Assembly (NCBI RefSeq): GCF_010669225.1
Contig: NZ_CP048627.1
Span: 310,001 to 374,000 of the forward strand
Source of the DNA: Megamonas funiformis
GTDB lineage: Bacteria; Bacillota; Negativicutes; Selenomonadales; Selenomonadaceae
Reading direction: 5' to 3'
DNA: 64,000 nt
Both the position numbers and the translations under genes were made by a program. Below, one piece after another: positions 1 through 8,180 of the stretch. A model generated the notes under the pieces. The model made no database searches. It was not told the DNA's origin and worked only from the letters and a program-made list of their open reading frames with translations. Within the stretch, counting starts at the first letter, position 1. Each line of letters starts with the position of its first letter.

Positions 1-43
1 TATTAATGCAGTAATGTATATCATTGATAATACACGCATTTAA
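1..43 (+). CDS. C-terminal end of an upstream gene (partial)
   Basis: An open frame enters from the left edge and stops with TAA at 41-43. Only 13 codons are visible, ending in VMYIIDNTRI, too few to name the protein. The stop lies 12 bases before cobB, so by context it is probably the preceding gene of the cobalamin operon. That is inference from spacing only. Confidence 0.4.
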   Translation, partial: INAVMYIIDNTRI

Positions 44-55
44 TAAGGTGATTTA

Positions 56-1453
56 ATGATGAAAAAAGTAAATATTCCTCGTGTAGTTATTGCAGCCACT
101 CAAAGTAGTTCAGGTAAGACTACAGTCGTTACAGGAATACTTCGTGCATTAAAAAATAAAGGTTTAAATGTACAACCGTATAAAGTTGGCCCTGATTATA
201 TTGATCCTAGTTATCATGGCATGGCGGCAGGAAGAAAAGGTCATAATCTCGATACATGGCTTGTTGATGAAAGTATGATAAATGATTTATTTGTGCAAGA
301 ATCAAAAGATGCCGATATAGCGATTATCGAAGGTGTTATGGGGCTTTATGATGGTGGAAAAAATGGTGTTAGTTCTACAGCACAATTAGCAAAAAAATTA
401 AATGCACCTGTGATTTTAGTCATCAATGTGCAATCAATGGGCGATTCAGCCGCAGCTATAGCACTTGGTTTTAAATTATATGATAGTGATGTGAATTTAG
501 CCGGTGTAATTTTAAATAAATTAGGTTCACTAACACATAAAGCTTTGATTGAAGAAGCTATGAAGAAAATAAATGTGCCTGTTTATGGTGCAATTTTCCG
601 TGATGATAGTGTGCATATGCCAGAGCGTCATTTAGGTTTGACACCAGTTGGAGAAAATAATGCACGTGAGGTCATCGAAAAGATTTCTGAAAAAATTGCT
701 CAAGAAGTGTATTTAGATGAAATCATTGAACTTGCTAAAACAGCACCAGCTATTGAAGTTGAAGAATTTGAAGCTGAAAATATCAAAAAAGATATAACTA
801 TAGGTATTGCACAAGATAAAGCTTTTTCTTTTTATTATCCAGCAAGTTTAGCTCAATTAGAAAATTTAGGGGCGAAGTTGAAATTTTTTAGTCCACTAGA
901 AGATGAAACTATTCCTGATGATGTTGATGCTTTGATTTTTGGCGGAGGTTTCCCAGAAGTTTTTGCTCAAGAACTTATGCAAAATACTTCGATGATAAAA
1001 TCCATACGCAAAGCTAATGAACGCAAAATGCCAATATATGCTGAATGTGGTGGCTTTATGTATTTAATGCAGGGAATTTATGATTTTGAGCAAAGATTTT
1101 ATGAAATGGTGGGGCTTATTCCTGCAAAAGCTCAAATGAATAAAAAATTGCAGACTGTGGGTTATGTAAAAGCAAAAATTCTGCAAGATAATATTTTAGG
1201 AAAACAAAATGATGAGATAAAAGGTCATGAATTTCATTTTTCAACGCAGATTGATACACAAGATGAAAGTTTTCCATGGGCATTTGAATTTACGAAAATG
1301 CGTAATAATATGAAATACAAAGCAGGATATGCTAAAGATAATATTGTAGGTTCATATTTGCATTTACATTTTTTAGGCTCAAAGCAAAATGCTAAATATT
1401 TTGTGGAAAAAATAAGAGCTTATAAAAAATCACTAGAGATGGAGGAAAACTGA
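56..1453 (+). CDS. cobB: Cobyrinate a,c-diamide synthase (CobB/CbiA)
   Basis: ATP- and glutamine-dependent amidation of the a and c side chains of (hydrogeno)cobyrinate in corrin-ring synthesis, cytoplasmic. The N-terminal half (about 1-200) is a dethiobiotin-synthetase-like ATPase with the P-loop ATQSSSGKTTV near residues 13-23. The C-terminal half is a class I glutamine amidotransferase: GGGFPEVF, the nucleophile cysteine in AECGGFMYL and a histidine in SYLHLHF. At 465 aa it is the usual family length. ATG occurs at 56 and again at 59; both fit the AAGG ribosome site at 45-48. It overlaps cobQ by one base (TGATG), so the two are translationally coupled. Confidence 0.95.
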   Translation: MMKKVNIPRVVIAATQSSSGKTTVVTGILRALKNKGLNVQPYKVGPDYIDPSYHGMAAGRKGHNLDTWLVDESMINDLFVQESKDADIAIIEGVMGLYDGGKNGVSSTAQLAKKLNAPVILVINVQSMGDSAAAIALGFKLYDSDVNLAGVILNKLGSLTHKALIEEAMKKINVPVYGAIFRDDSVHMPERHLGLTPVGENNAREVIEKISEKIAQEVYLDEIIELAKTAPAIEVEEFEAENIKKDITIGIAQDKAFSFYYPASLAQLENLGAKLKFFSPLEDETIPDDVDALIFGGGFPEVFAQELMQNTSMIKSIRKANERKMPIYAECGGFMYLMQGIYDFEQRFYEMVGLIPAKAQMNKKLQTVGYVKAKILQDNILGKQNDEIKGHEFHFSTQIDTQDESFPWAFEFTKMRNNMKYKAGYAKDNIVGSYLHLHFLGSKQNAKYFVEKIRAYKKSLEMEEN

Positions 1454-2985
1454 TGACTAAACATATTATGTTACAAGGTACTTCTTCTCATGTAGGAAAA
1501 AGTATTTTAACTACAGCTTTATGCAGAATTTTTTATCAAGAAGGTATGTCTGTAGTGCCATTTAAAGCACAGAATATGGCACTTAATTCTTATGTAACTA
1601 AAGATGGCGATGAAATGGGCAGGGCTCAAGTAGCTCAAGCAGAAGCAGCAGGTCTTGAGCCATTTGTAGAGATGAACCCTGTATTATTGAAGCCAACAGG
1701 AAATGCTTGTTCACAAGTTATTTTAATGGGAAAAGCTGTAGGTAATATGTCTGCACGCGAATATCATAAGGGATATTCATTAAAAGCTTTTGATACTGTA
1801 AAAGAAGCTATTCGCCGTTTAGAAGAGCGCTTTGATATGATGGTGATTGAAGGTGCAGGCAGTCCAGCAGAAGTGAATTTAAAAGCAAATGATATCGTAA
1901 ATATGCGTATTGCTAAATATTTAAATGCACCAGTATTGTTGATTGCTGATATTGACCGTGGCGGAGCATTGGCTTCCCTTGTGGGAACTTTAGAGCTTTT
2001 AGAACCAGATGAAAGAGCTTTAGTAAAAGGACTTATCATCAATAAATTCCGTGGCGATGTAACTATTTTACAGCCTGCACTTGATTTCCTCGAAGAAAAA
2101 ACGGGAAAACCAGTTTTAGGTGTAATTCCTTATTTACCTGATTTAGGTATTGAAGATGAAGACTCTGTATCTTTAGATGATAAAAAGACTCAAGCGAAAG
2201 ATAAAGTAAATGCACCAATAAAAATTGCAGTAATTCAAACTCCTAAAATTTCCAATTTCACTGATTTTGATGCTTTGAGTAAAGAAGATGATATAAATCT
2301 TTATTATGTAAAAGAAGGTCAAGAAATCGGTGATGCAGATTTAATTTTACTTCCAGGTAGCAAAAACACTACAGAAGATATGCTTTATTTGCGTGATAGT
2401 GGTATGGAAAAAGCTTTAAATGAAGCTCATGAAAAAAACATTCCTATCATCGGCATCTGTGGTGGCTATCAAATGCTTGGTGAAAAAATCAGTGACCCAT
2501 TGCATACTGAATCAGATAATGATAGCGTAAAAGGACTTGGCTTTTTGCCAATGGAAACTACTTTTGTAGAGAAAAAACTCACTTCACAAGTTGAAGCAAA
2601 ATGTCTTTCTTGGGAATTTTTAGGTGAAAAATTATCTATAGATGATTTATTTGGTTATGAAATTCATATGGGAACTACTAAATTTACAAAAGAAGCAAAT
2701 CATCCATTCATGATCACAAAACGTGCTGATAAAGATGTACAGGTGGCAGAAGGTATGATAAATCAAGAACAAAATGTCATGGGTGCATATATTCATGGTA
2801 TTTTTGATAATGATAAATATCGCCGTAGTCTGATCAATATATTGCGTAAACGTAAAGGATTAGAAGCATTACCTGTAAGTACAAATTATGCAGCAGCGAA
2901 ACAAGCAGCATTTAATCGTTTAGCAGATACTGTTCGTCAAAATATGAATATGGAAAAATTAAGAGAAATTTTACAAGAAGCATAA
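1453..2985 (+). CDS. cobQ: Cobyric acid synthase (CobQ/CbiP)
   Basis: Amidates the b, d, e and g side chains of adenosylcobyrinic a,c-diamide to give adenosylcobyric acid, using glutamine and ATP. The N-terminal ATPase domain starts with QGTSSHVGKSIL (residues 8-19) and has the AQNMALNSYVT segment typical of CbiP. The C-terminal amidotransferase domain has the nucleophile cysteine in GICGGYQMLG and the histidine motif GAYIHGIFD. 510 aa is normal for CbiP. It begins on the last base of the cobB stop and is followed directly by a strong terminator, so it ends the operon. The later steps, CobU/CobS/CobC, are encoded at 45-47 kb. Confidence 0.96.
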   Translation: MTKHIMLQGTSSHVGKSILTTALCRIFYQEGMSVVPFKAQNMALNSYVTKDGDEMGRAQVAQAEAAGLEPFVEMNPVLLKPTGNACSQVILMGKAVGNMSAREYHKGYSLKAFDTVKEAIRRLEERFDMMVIEGAGSPAEVNLKANDIVNMRIAKYLNAPVLLIADIDRGGALASLVGTLELLEPDERALVKGLIINKFRGDVTILQPALDFLEEKTGKPVLGVIPYLPDLGIEDEDSVSLDDKKTQAKDKVNAPIKIAVIQTPKISNFTDFDALSKEDDINLYYVKEGQEIGDADLILLPGSKNTTEDMLYLRDSGMEKALNEAHEKNIPIIGICGGYQMLGEKISDPLHTESDNDSVKGLGFLPMETTFVEKKLTSQVEAKCLSWEFLGEKLSIDDLFGYEIHMGTTKFTKEANHPFMITKRADKDVQVAEGMINQEQNVMGAYIHGIFDNDKYRRSLINILRKRKGLEALPVSTNYAAAKQAAFNRLADTVRQNMNMEKLREILQEA

Positions 2986-2988
2986 AAT

Positions 2989-3031
2989 AATGCACCTTAA
3001 GACTTAATATAGTTTTAAGGTGCATTTTTAT
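2989..3031 (+). terminator. Rho-independent terminator of the cob operon
   Basis: A 12-bp perfect stem (AATGCACCTTAA at 2989-3000 with TTAAGGTGCATT at 3015-3026) is followed by a T-rich tail, immediately after the cobQ stop. Confidence 0.9.
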
Positions 3032-3040
3032 TTGATAATT

Positions 3041-3058
3041 AGTTACTTTAAAGTAACT
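3041..3058. promoter_or_regulatory. Perfect 18-bp palindromic operator candidate
   Basis: AGTTACTTTAAAGTAACT reads identically on both strands. A further GTTACT half-site lies at 3061-3066 and a CTTACTTTAC segment at 3075-3084, just before and into the predicted -35 box of the next gene. The cluster looks like a binding region for a dimeric winged-helix regulator. The regulator is not identifiable from sequence. Confidence 0.6.
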
Positions 3059-3079
3059 ATGTTACTAAAAGGTGCTTAC

Positions 3080-3108
3080 TTTACAGCCGTTTTGAGTAGT
3101 TATATTAT
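3080..3108 (+). promoter_or_regulatory. Sigma-70-type promoter (TTTACA-N17-TATTAT)
   Basis: -35 TTTACA at 3080-3085, a 17-base spacer and -10 TATTAT at 3103-3108, about 45 bases before the start of the small Cys-motif gene and just downstream of the palindrome. Confidence 0.65.
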
Positions 3109-3152
3109 AAAAGTAATGAGAAAATAATACTTAGAAAGGCGATGGATTTATC

Positions 3153-3509
3153 ATGGATCAAAAAGTATTAGATTATGTTGTAGAAAAAACACATGAATTA
3201 ATGAATGCTCCTTCTTGTAGCAAAGAAGCAAAACAAGCAGCACAAAATTGGCTTGATGCTATTGGCACAGATAATCAATTAGCAGAAACTAAAAAATATA
3301 TAGCAGAGCTTGAAGCTGATATTATGCCGATTGATGGATTGATTGCTTTTGCTAATTCTGAAATGGGTTTTAAAGTTTTTGGTGAAGAAATGGCAAAAAA
3401 TGTATTAGCTCATGCTCAAGATATTAAGGCAAAAGGTGCAAAATATTGTGATTGTCCAGCATGCAAAGCTGTAGCAGATATTTTAGCGAAAAAAGAACAA
3501 ATGCTCTAA
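3153..3509 (+). CDS. Small Cys-motif protein of unknown function
   Basis: A 118-aa soluble, acidic, mostly helical protein beginning MDQKVLDYVVEKTHELM. It carries a conserved-looking cysteine in APSCSKEAK and a C-terminal CDCPAC motif (about residues 98-103) that could bind metal or form a redox-active dithiol. I recall close relatives in clostridia annotated as a molecular chaperone Hsp90; nothing in this sequence resembles the HtpG fold and the length is far too short, so that name should not be used. It stands alone between a cobalamin operon and a convergent CsoR-type gene, with its own promoter, palindromic operator and terminator. A stress- or redox-induced role is inference. Confidence 0.85.
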   Translation: MDQKVLDYVVEKTHELMNAPSCSKEAKQAAQNWLDAIGTDNQLAETKKYIAELEADIMPIDGLIAFANSEMGFKVFGEEMAKNVLAHAQDIKAKGAKYCDCPACKAVADILAKKEQML

Positions 3510-3520
3510 TAATAAAAATG

Positions 3521-3548
3521 GCGATTGATGAAAATCAATCGCTTTTTT
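3521..3548. terminator. Terminator between convergent genes
   Basis: Stem GCGATTGAT (3521-3529) with ATCAATCGC (3534-3542), GAAA tetraloop and a run of T. A-rich sequence on the other side lets it serve the convergent csoR-like gene as well. Confidence 0.9.
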
Positions 3549-3826
3549 TATGATAGTCTAGAAAAATGGTCAATGGCTTTAGCAAATTCTTCAACTGTTT
3601 TTTCTGCATCACCATGTTGAATACCATCAATTACACAGTGTTTTAAATGCCCTTCTAAAATTACTTTGCCAACACTATGTAGAGCGGATTTTGCAGCATT
3701 TACTTGCATTAAAACATTTTCACAAGGAATAGTTTCATCATCAATCATTCTATCTATGGCATTTAATTGCCCAATAATTTTTTTTATACGGCGATGGAGC
3801 TTTTCTGTTTCCATACATTGTTTCAT
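3548..3826 (-). CDS. CsoR/FrmR-family metal-sensing repressor
   Basis: A 92-aa all-helical DUF156-family repressor. The copper-sensor ligand pattern of CsoR is present: Cys35 (TIPCENV), His60 and Cys64 (EGHLKHC). Established knowledge: this Cys-His-Cys set binds Cu(I) in CsoR proteins, and binding releases DNA. The start at 3826 is supported by an AGGAG site eight bases upstream. No copper ATPase, CopZ or other obvious target is adjacent, so the regulated gene is elsewhere or is one of the neighbours. An 8-bp inverted repeat in its own promoter suggests autoregulation. Confidence 0.88.
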   Translation of the reverse strand: MKQCMETEKLHRRIKKIIGQLNAIDRMIDDETIPCENVLMQVNAAKSALHSVGKVILEGHLKHCVIDGIQHGDAEKTVEEFAKAIDHFSRLS

Positions 3827-3843
3827 AAGATAATCTCCTTTTT

Positions 3844-3863
3844 ATAATGATATAATCATTATA
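3844..3863 (-). promoter_or_regulatory. Promoter with inverted repeat upstream of the CsoR-like gene
   Basis: Perfect inverted repeat ATAATGAT-ATA-ATCATTAT at 3844-3862, overlapping a minus-strand -10 box TATAAT (3863-3858). Its position over the promoter is what an autoregulatory operator would show. It could also affect the divergent pentapeptide gene starting at 3914. Confidence 0.5.
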
Positions 3864-3913
3864 TCATGAAGATAAATACTATTAATAATGCTATTTAATT
3901 AAAGGAATATAAA

Positions 3914-4498
3914 ATGTTTAATAAAATTATTTATGAAAATGAAATATTTAAATTAGATATATTTGAAAATGATATTAAGAATATGGAATTTATCGATTGT
4001 AAATTTTATCATATGTTTTGGTGGGATAAATCAATAATCAATTGTGATTTTGTAAATTGCACATTTATAGATTGTCAAATTATTAATCCTAAAATAGAAA
4101 ATTCACAAATAAAATATAGCAATTTTTTTAATTGCAAGTTAGTAGGAATTTTATGGCAGGATTTTAGAGCGAAAATTAAGGGCATAAAAATCATAGAGCA
4201 ATTAAAAAATTGTTCTTTGGAATATAATTATTTTGAGAATTTAAAAATGGTGAATACTAATTTTGAAGATAATAAAATATATGAATGTAGTTTTGAAAAT
4301 TGTGATTTAAAAGATTGTAAGTTTAGAAAACTTGATTTGCAAAATACAAAATTTAAGCATTCTAATTTAACAAAAACAGATTTTAGAAAAGCTAAAAACT
4401 TTAAAATAGATATCACTGATTGCAATTTAAAAAATGCTAAATTTTCTTATCCTGATGTAATTGATTTATTAGATTGTTTGGAAATTGTAATCGAATAA
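3914..4498 (+). CDS. Pentapeptide-repeat protein
   Basis: A 194-aa protein made almost entirely of tandem A/C/N-D/N-L/F-x-x units (for example FIDCK, CDFVNC, CSFENCDLKDCKF, NLTKTDF, CNLKNAKF), which fold into a right-handed quadrilateral beta-helix. The C-terminal tail NAKFSYPDVIDLLDCLEIVIE-like ending is common to Qnr/McbG-like members. Those proteins mimic DNA and protect gyrase, but most family members have no known role and no Qnr-specific loop can be assigned here. The gene is visibly more A+T-rich than its neighbours, which may indicate transfer. RBS AAGGAA is upstream of the ATG. Confidence 0.88.
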   Translation: MFNKIIYENEIFKLDIFENDIKNMEFIDCKFYHMFWWDKSIINCDFVNCTFIDCQIINPKIENSQIKYSNFFNCKLVGILWQDFRAKIKGIKIIEQLKNCSLEYNYFENLKMVNTNFEDNKIYECSFENCDLKDCKFRKLDLQNTKFKHSNLTKTDFRKAKNFKIDITDCNLKNAKFSYPDVIDLLDCLEIVIE

Positions 4499-4520
4499 TA
4501 ATTCCTGTAAGAAATATTTG

Positions 4521-4548
4521 TTGATTATATATTTATATTTGTTATAAT
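4521..4548 (+). promoter_or_regulatory. Promoter of the NRAMP gene
   Basis: TTGATT at 4521-4526, a 16-base spacer and a consensus TATAAT at 4543-4548, about 60 bases before the ATG. I see no yybP-ykoY manganese riboswitch in the short leader. Confidence 0.55.
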
Positions 4549-4607
4549 TTAAATTAAATATTAATTGAGAAATATTTTCAAATAAATAAAAGTAAAGGAA
4601 TAAATTT

Positions 4608-5861
4608 ATGTTAAAAGATTATAGTAAAAAACATTCAGCAAGCGAAAGAGCTAGAGAAATTCTTCGCTATATTGGTCCAGGTCTTTTAATTACAGTTGGT
4701 TTTATTGACCCTGGTAACTGGGCATCAAATTTGGCAGCTGGTGCAGATTTTGGTTATTTATTGTTGTGGATGGTAACACTTTCAACGATAATGCTAATTT
4801 TGCTTCAACATAATGCAGCTCATCTGGGAATAGTAACAGGGCTTTGTTTATCTGAAGCATCTACTAAATATCTACCGAAGTGGCTTTCACGACCAATATT
4901 AGCAACGGCAATGATGGCATCTATTGCAACAGCTTTAGCAGAAATTTTAGGTGGAGCTATAGCACTCAATTTATTATTTAATATACCACTTGTTATAGGC
5001 TCTATAATCACAGCAGTTTTTTGTGCTGTTTTATTAAAAACTAATTCTTATCCTAAAATGGAGAAAATAATCATAGCTTTTGTATCTATTATTGGTTTTT
5101 CATTTTTACTTGAATTGAATATGGTTTCAGTTGAATGGACTGAGGCTATAAGTGGTTGGGTAACACCTTCTTTTCCAGAAGGCTCAATTGTAATTATTAT
5201 GAGTGTATTAGGGGCAGTAGTCATGCCACATAATTTATTTTTACATTCTGAAGTAATACAATCGCGTCAATGGAATTTGCAAGATGAAAAAATTATAAAA
5301 CGACAATTGAAATATGAGTTTTTAGATACTTTATTTTCTATGGGACTTGGTTGGGCAATAAATAGTGCGATGATTATTATTGCAGCCAGTGTATTTTTCA
5401 CAAATAATTTACAAGTAGATGATTTAGCACAAGCGACAGAATTATTAAGACCTATTTTAGGTGATAGTGCAGCCTTAATTTTTGCCATAGCTTTATTATT
5501 TGCAGGAATATCTTCAACAGCGACATGCGGAATAGCAGGAGGCAGTATTTTCTCTGGTATTTTTGGTGAAGATTATAATATTAAAGATTATCATTCATGG
5601 CATGGTGTATTGATAACTTATGGTTTAGCTATATTAGTTATATTATTTATTCAAGACCCATTTGAAGGTTTGATTTATTCACAGATGTTTTTAAGCATAC
5701 AATTACCAATTACTATTTTTTTATTGATATATTTAACATCTAGTAAAAAAATAATGGGTAAATTTGCAAATCATTTATATCAGAAAATAATTTTAATTAT
5801 TGTCGGTATAATTGTAACTTGCTTAAATTTAACTTTATTATGGGAAATTTTTTATAAATAA
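4608..5861 (+). CDS. mntH: NRAMP-family divalent metal transporter (MntH-like)
   Basis: Inner-membrane proton-coupled importer of Mn2+/Fe2+. The two metal-site signatures are intact: DPGN in TM1 (residues 34-37) and the TM6 stretch GAVVMPHN with MPHN at 206-209, whose methionine selects transition metals over Mg/Ca. About 11 hydrophobic segments; 417 aa is usual for MntH. Single-gene unit with its own promoter and terminator. Mn versus Fe preference cannot be decided from sequence. Confidence 0.92.
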   Translation: MLKDYSKKHSASERAREILRYIGPGLLITVGFIDPGNWASNLAAGADFGYLLLWMVTLSTIMLILLQHNAAHLGIVTGLCLSEASTKYLPKWLSRPILATAMMASIATALAEILGGAIALNLLFNIPLVIGSIITAVFCAVLLKTNSYPKMEKIIIAFVSIIGFSFLLELNMVSVEWTEAISGWVTPSFPEGSIVIIMSVLGAVVMPHNLFLHSEVIQSRQWNLQDEKIIKRQLKYEFLDTLFSMGLGWAINSAMIIIAASVFFTNNLQVDDLAQATELLRPILGDSAALIFAIALLFAGISSTATCGIAGGSIFSGIFGEDYNIKDYHSWHGVLITYGLAILVILFIQDPFEGLIYSQMFLSIQLPITIFLLIYLTSSKKIMGKFANHLYQKIILIIVGIIVTCLNLTLLWEIFYK

Positions 5862-5865
5862 GTGA

Positions 5866-5903
5866 TAAAATGGATGTATAATTTTAATGCATCCATTTTT
5901 TTG
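5866..5903 (+). terminator. Terminator after mntH
   Basis: Stem AAAATGGATG (5867-5876) with CATCCATTTT (5890-5899), extended by G-U pairs into the loop, followed by T residues. Confidence 0.8.
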
Positions 5904-5992
5904 TAAATAATAAAAGGATATATTGATGGATTTTTAGAATATTATCTAGTAGAATATATATATTATTCAGGTAGAATATTGGAGTGGTTTTT

Positions 5993-7258
5993 ATGACAGG
6001 AAATAGAGAAGTAATAACAGGTAACGATTTTAAAAGAATGATAGCAGGTGCCTACAGTGCCTTTTTATTAGAATATGAAAATATCAATGCTTTAAATGCT
6101 GATTCTTTAATGGATGAAAAAGCAGGTACACATATTTTACGTACAATTGGTGCAGCTGCGATGTCTCTTCGTGATTTACAAGCAGATAGCATTGGTGGAG
6201 TATCTAAACGTGTAGGCAGTGCGGCAGTTTTAGGTGCTCATGGCAATGCAGGTGTATTGATTTCACAAATTTTACGTGGTATTGCTAAAGGTTTAGCAGG
6301 AAAATATGATGCATCATCTTCTGTTTTTGGAAAATCTTTCCAATATGGTATTTTATATGCTCAACGAGCAGTAAATGATGAAGTAGAACGTCCTTTGATT
6401 ATTACAGCAAAAGCAGTGGCAAAAGGTGCTTATAATGCTGTTCGTGCAAATTTACCAATTGCTGAAATTTTAACAGAAGCTATCAAAGCAGGTGGCATTG
6501 CATTAAGTCAAGCTGAAAAGAAAAATGGCTTTGTAGATGCAGGGGCAAAAGCTCTAATGGTATTTTTACAAGGTTGTAGAGCTGGTTTGGATGGAAATTA
6601 TGTATCACCAGTATTATTATTTTCTTCTGGTTTTAAAAAATCTCATGATGTACCAAATCCTAAATTCGATATTGTTTATACATATGCAGTATCATTTAGT
6701 TTAGTAAAATGTCGTGCTAGTATCAGTGATTTAGAAAAAATGTTAAATCCATTAGGTAAAGTAATAGTAGTAAAATCATTAGATGATAGAATAACTGTGT
6801 ATTTACACACAGATTGCCCAGGTTTAGTAGTTGGTCAGGCTGTAGATTGGGGTCAAATCGAAGACATTAAAATTCAAAATTTGGCTATACCACATGATTT
6901 GAAAAATGTAGATAAAACTATTATGGATATCGCTATTTTAGCAGTAGCTGATGATGAAAAAACAGCTCAAAGTTTAGAACAATTAGGTGCAATTGCAGTA
7001 ATCACTCAAGATAAAGTAAGTGGCCCTGCTGTTGGTGATTTAATTAATTTAATTCATGGCGATATTGCTAAAAACTATATTATTTTATCTAATAATAAAT
7101 CAAGCTCTTTAGTTATGGCACAAGTAAAACGCTTATTAAAAAATAATATAGAAATTCTTTATACTAATAATGTAGAAGAACAAATAAAAGCTTTAAAAGC
7201 TTTTGATGTGAACGAAACTTTAAAAGTTAACTTACAGAATATGCATGAAGCTATTTAA
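5993..7258 (+). CDS. FakA-like DAK2-domain protein with degenerate metal site
   Basis: Homologous to fatty-acid kinase FakA through the N-terminal DAK2 domain (about 1-205) and the middle and part of the C-terminal domains, but 421 aa instead of about 550. The ATP/Mg motif PDGDTGTNM of FakA is replaced by MDEKAGTHI (residues 40-48): Asp41 remains, the second Asp is Lys43 and the Asn is His47. The second motif is kept as GAHGNAGVLISQ, and the later VHVHTEYPG motif appears as VYLHTDCPG. Start: an upstream in-frame GTG at 5984 lies inside the GGAG ribosome site, so ATG 5993 is chosen. Probably not an active kinase; may be a regulator or partner of a true FakA/FakB system elsewhere. Confidence 0.85.
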   Translation: MTGNREVITGNDFKRMIAGAYSAFLLEYENINALNADSLMDEKAGTHILRTIGAAAMSLRDLQADSIGGVSKRVGSAAVLGAHGNAGVLISQILRGIAKGLAGKYDASSSVFGKSFQYGILYAQRAVNDEVERPLIITAKAVAKGAYNAVRANLPIAEILTEAIKAGGIALSQAEKKNGFVDAGAKALMVFLQGCRAGLDGNYVSPVLLFSSGFKKSHDVPNPKFDIVYTYAVSFSLVKCRASISDLEKMLNPLGKVIVVKSLDDRITVYLHTDCPGLVVGQAVDWGQIEDIKIQNLAIPHDLKNVDKTIMDIAILAVADDEKTAQSLEQLGAIAVITQDKVSGPAVGDLINLIHGDIAKNYIILSNNKSSSLVMAQVKRLLKNNIEILYTNNVEEQIKALKAFDVNETLKVNLQNMHEAI

Positions 7259-7302
7259 TATCAATTATTGTATAAATAAAAGTGAAGGGACGGTGGGAAT
7301 AG

Positions 7303-8064
7303 GTGGAGATGGAAAAACGATATTGTATATTAAGTTATAAAGTATTGATTTTGGCAATTATTTGTTGTTTTATAAATGCTAATGCACAGGCGGCACCAAT
7401 ACTAAAATTGAATTCTCATGGACATGATGTAATAGTTTTACAGCAAAACCTCATTCGTATGAATTATGATTTAAGTAAAGTTAGCGGTAATTATGATAAA
7501 GAGACGCAAGAAGCAGTAAAAGCTTTTCAAAAAGATCATAAAATAAAAGTTACAGGCATTGTAAATCGTGAGACATGGAGGGCTATTAAAGGCGGAAAAC
7601 AAAATGTTATAGTCAATTCGCAGTCATCTATTAACGAAAAAATTATTTTAGATAATTTATCTTCAGTGCCATATGGCAGACAATTTTTATCTAAAAAAGA
7701 AGTCCCAGGTATTATAGCTACAGCGAAGGATTATATTGGCGTGCCGTATGTGTTTGGCGGAGATACACCAGCAGGTTTTGATTGCTCTGGTTATTTGGAA
7801 TATGTTTTTGCTAAACATGGAATTCGCATACCTCGCACGGCAGATGAACAATATAAATTAGGAAAACTTGTCGAACCAGATGATTTAGAAGCTGGAGATT
7901 TAGTATTTTTTACTACGTATGAACCAGGAGCCTCTCATTGTGGTATTTATTTAGGCAACGGAAATTTTATACATGCATCAACAAGTAGAGGTATTCGTGT
8001 AGATAATTTAGATAATACGTATTGGGCATCTCGATATTATGGTGGTAAACATATAGTAAAATAA
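7303..8064 (+). CDS. Secreted NlpC/P60 cell-wall peptidase with PG-binding domain
   Basis: Cleaves peptidoglycan stem peptides (gamma-D-Glu-diamino-acid type endopeptidase family). An N-terminal signal peptide (hydrophobic VLILAIICCFINANAQA, likely cleaved after AQA) is followed by a PG_binding_1 repeat (about 36-90, LKLNSHGHDVIVLQQNL) and an NlpC/P60 domain (about 135-250). Catalytic residues visible: Cys in FDCSGYL, His in SHCGIYLGNG, and a third polar His in FIHAS. Start is ambiguous: GTG 7303 or ATG 7309; the GGTGGG at 7291-7296 supports either. It follows the FakA-like gene after 44 bases and ends at a strong terminator. Confidence 0.92.
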   Translation: MEMEKRYCILSYKVLILAIICCFINANAQAAPILKLNSHGHDVIVLQQNLIRMNYDLSKVSGNYDKETQEAVKAFQKDHKIKVTGIVNRETWRAIKGGKQNVIVNSQSSINEKIILDNLSSVPYGRQFLSKKEVPGIIATAKDYIGVPYVFGGDTPAGFDCSGYLEYVFAKHGIRIPRTADEQYKLGKLVEPDDLEAGDLVFFTTYEPGASHCGIYLGNGNFIHASTSRGIRVDNLDNTYWASRYYGGKHIVK

Positions 8065-8068
8065 AGAA

Positions 8069-8097
8069 AACAGCAGGTTTTTTCCTGCTGTTTTTTC
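8069..8097 (+). terminator. Terminator after the NlpC/P60 gene
   Basis: Stem AACAGCAGG (8069-8077) with CCTGCTGTT (8084-8092), T-loop and T-tail. Confidence 0.92.
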
Positions 8098-8180
8098 TAA
8101 AAATGGTAAAAAGAGATGATTTCATTGTTGAAGAAATCTAGGTGTGGAAATGAATTTTTGAAATAGAAAGGTAATTGACA

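Noticed and set aside
3153-3509. Annotation of the small Cys-motif protein as Hsp90
   Set aside because: It is 118 aa with no HtpG ATPase motif; the name is an inherited database error as far as I can tell.
4499-4607. Manganese (yybP-ykoY) riboswitch before mntH
   Set aside because: The leader is too short and lacks the conserved loops; only a promoter is seen.
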